Shown piece by piece: positions 62,996 to 64,000 of a stretch of 64,000 nucleotides of DNA. The notes beneath the pieces are model-generated. The model worked only from the letters and a program-made list of their open reading frames with translations. It was not told the DNA's origin and searched no databases. Source of the DNA: Hortaea werneckii (lineage: Eukaryota > Ascomycota > Dothideomycetes > Mycosphaerellales > Teratosphaeriaceae); contig JBAOKB010000159.1 in the NCBI GenBank assembly GCA_037044905.1, positions 372,001-436,000 of the forward strand, given 5' to 3'. Each line of letters starts with the position of its first letter. Positions within the stretch are counted from its first letter, which is position 1. The translations under genes and the position numbers were made by a program.

Positions 62996-64000
62996 GCTGT
63001 GGAAGATTTCAAGACGCGACAGAACTTTGTCCGGCCTGCAGAATAGGCTGCTGGCGTTGGGGGCGTGATTGGTCTTTGCTATTTTGATTTCTAGCTTGAC
63101 GTGGAGTATGATGGAAGATCCTTTCATTGTTTTTATAATGGCTTCGATGCTGCCGCATAGATATCGAGGCGACCGCTCGTTTGTAGTCTAATGAATCCGA
63201 TCAGATCCTCTGCATTATCCTTGCTGCGGTGACATTTCAATGGCTTTACCGCGAGCCTCACCCTTCATTTCACATCTTGATGGCATGTCCGATAAAGACG
63301 CTGCTTTGACCTTGTCAGGCCGCTGGTCATCTTCCACGGGAAAAGCTTTACGCCACTCGTCCTGGCTCACACAACTGTACCTGTCTGCATCCCTCGTATC
63401 TCTCCTTTGCCCTCTCAATGTTGCAGAGACTGTTCCGGCCTCGCAACAAAGAGATCGATCGGTGCCTCTCCCACGTCAAGCCAGGTCTTCAGGCCATATG
63501 CAATGACCCAAGCCACCAAGTCTTCTTTGTTCCTCCTTATTTCCTGTGGCAACTGCGACTACACTTAGCCTCTGGAAGTCCTTGGACCAAGACCCCGCTT
63601 GGCTGAACCCGGCCTTGGAACAGATTGGAAGACGGGTAGCTGAGTAGTGGTAATATAGAAAAGCAAGCGGCCATGAAGGAGTAAGACCAGAAGCCCTTTG
63701 CTCTCCTTTCTTCCCTCCATTATCGATCGAAAACACCCTCATACCCCTCCTCACCTCTGCATCAGCGGCCCAACAACAGCTCCAACCATAACCGCCGCCT
63801 CCCGTTCCCAATTCCCCACTTTCCCTGCCCCTGCCCCTGCTCCCTACCACCACCACCACTACTACCCTTCGCCAGCAGAATCCCCACAGAACCAGACGGG
63901 ATCCGGGTCCCGCGATCCACGCACTCCCTCAGGCTGTCGCGGACACGATCCCGATTCGTGCGGAGCGTGCGCGCGCTGACGCCGCCGCGGGCGAGGATGT
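62996..64000. other. Terminal 1 kb without a recognised gene
   Basis: Open frames at 63418-63606 and 63698-63979 (+) and 63476-63859 (-) are short and biased in composition. The last 300 bp could be the 5' region of a gene beyond the window. Confidence 0.4.

Overview
The window is nuclear DNA of a filamentous ascomycete. Introns are short (mostly 45-100 nt, GT..AG), coding DNA is GC-balanced, and the gene set is typical of Pezizomycotina: a CFEM/PTH11-type receptor, a Zn2Cys6 regulator, a JEN-type carboxylate permease, a cPLA2-like lipase and five MFS carriers. Dothideomycetes is my best guess, but the rank below Pezizomycotina is a weak inference. I recognise 23 protein-coding genes plus two doubtful short ORFs. 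I saw no rRNA, tRNA, CRISPR array or intact transposon.

Layout. 0-30 kb is mostly housekeeping: septin CDC3 (3' end), an SRF1-like membrane protein, carnitine acetyltransferase, mitochondrial malate dehydrogenase, Exo70, a cPLA2-like phospholipase, a CFEM receptor, a DHA1 drug:H+ antiporter, SRP68, a GFA-domain protein, a METTL16-like RNA methyltransferase, MET8, the FYVE protein Pep7/Vac1 and an SDR. 31-39.3 kb looks like a small catabolic island: a Zn2Cys6 factor, a sugar-type MFS permease, a secreted LigI-like amidohydrolase and a JEN carboxylate permease. It sits behind a 0.5-kb RIP-like AT-rich relic. 41-50 kb holds a 1272-residue PPR protein, Spo7 and a TRI12-type efflux carrier. 52-63 kb holds a DAL5-type permease, the ribosome-biogenesis methyltransferase NEP1/EMG1, a secreted FAD amine oxidase and an unusual VOC-domain protein with a membrane segment and a long repeat tail.

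The strongest overall signal is technical or evolutionary. Ten genes carry 16 single-step reading-frame breaks (13 read as one missing base, 3 as one extra base), and correcting them gives a coding length divisible by three in every gene. Essential genes such as SRP68 and NEP1 are among them. Residual consensus errors are therefore more likely than mass pseudogenisation, and these genes should not be called pseudogenes until checked. The sites cluster in 12-37 kb, while about 15 other genes, including the 1272-codon PPR gene, are clean.

The most biologically suggestive items are the 31-39 kb catabolic island, the VOC-repeat protein, the tandemly duplicated 3' splice site in the Zn2Cys6 gene, and the RIP-like relic.
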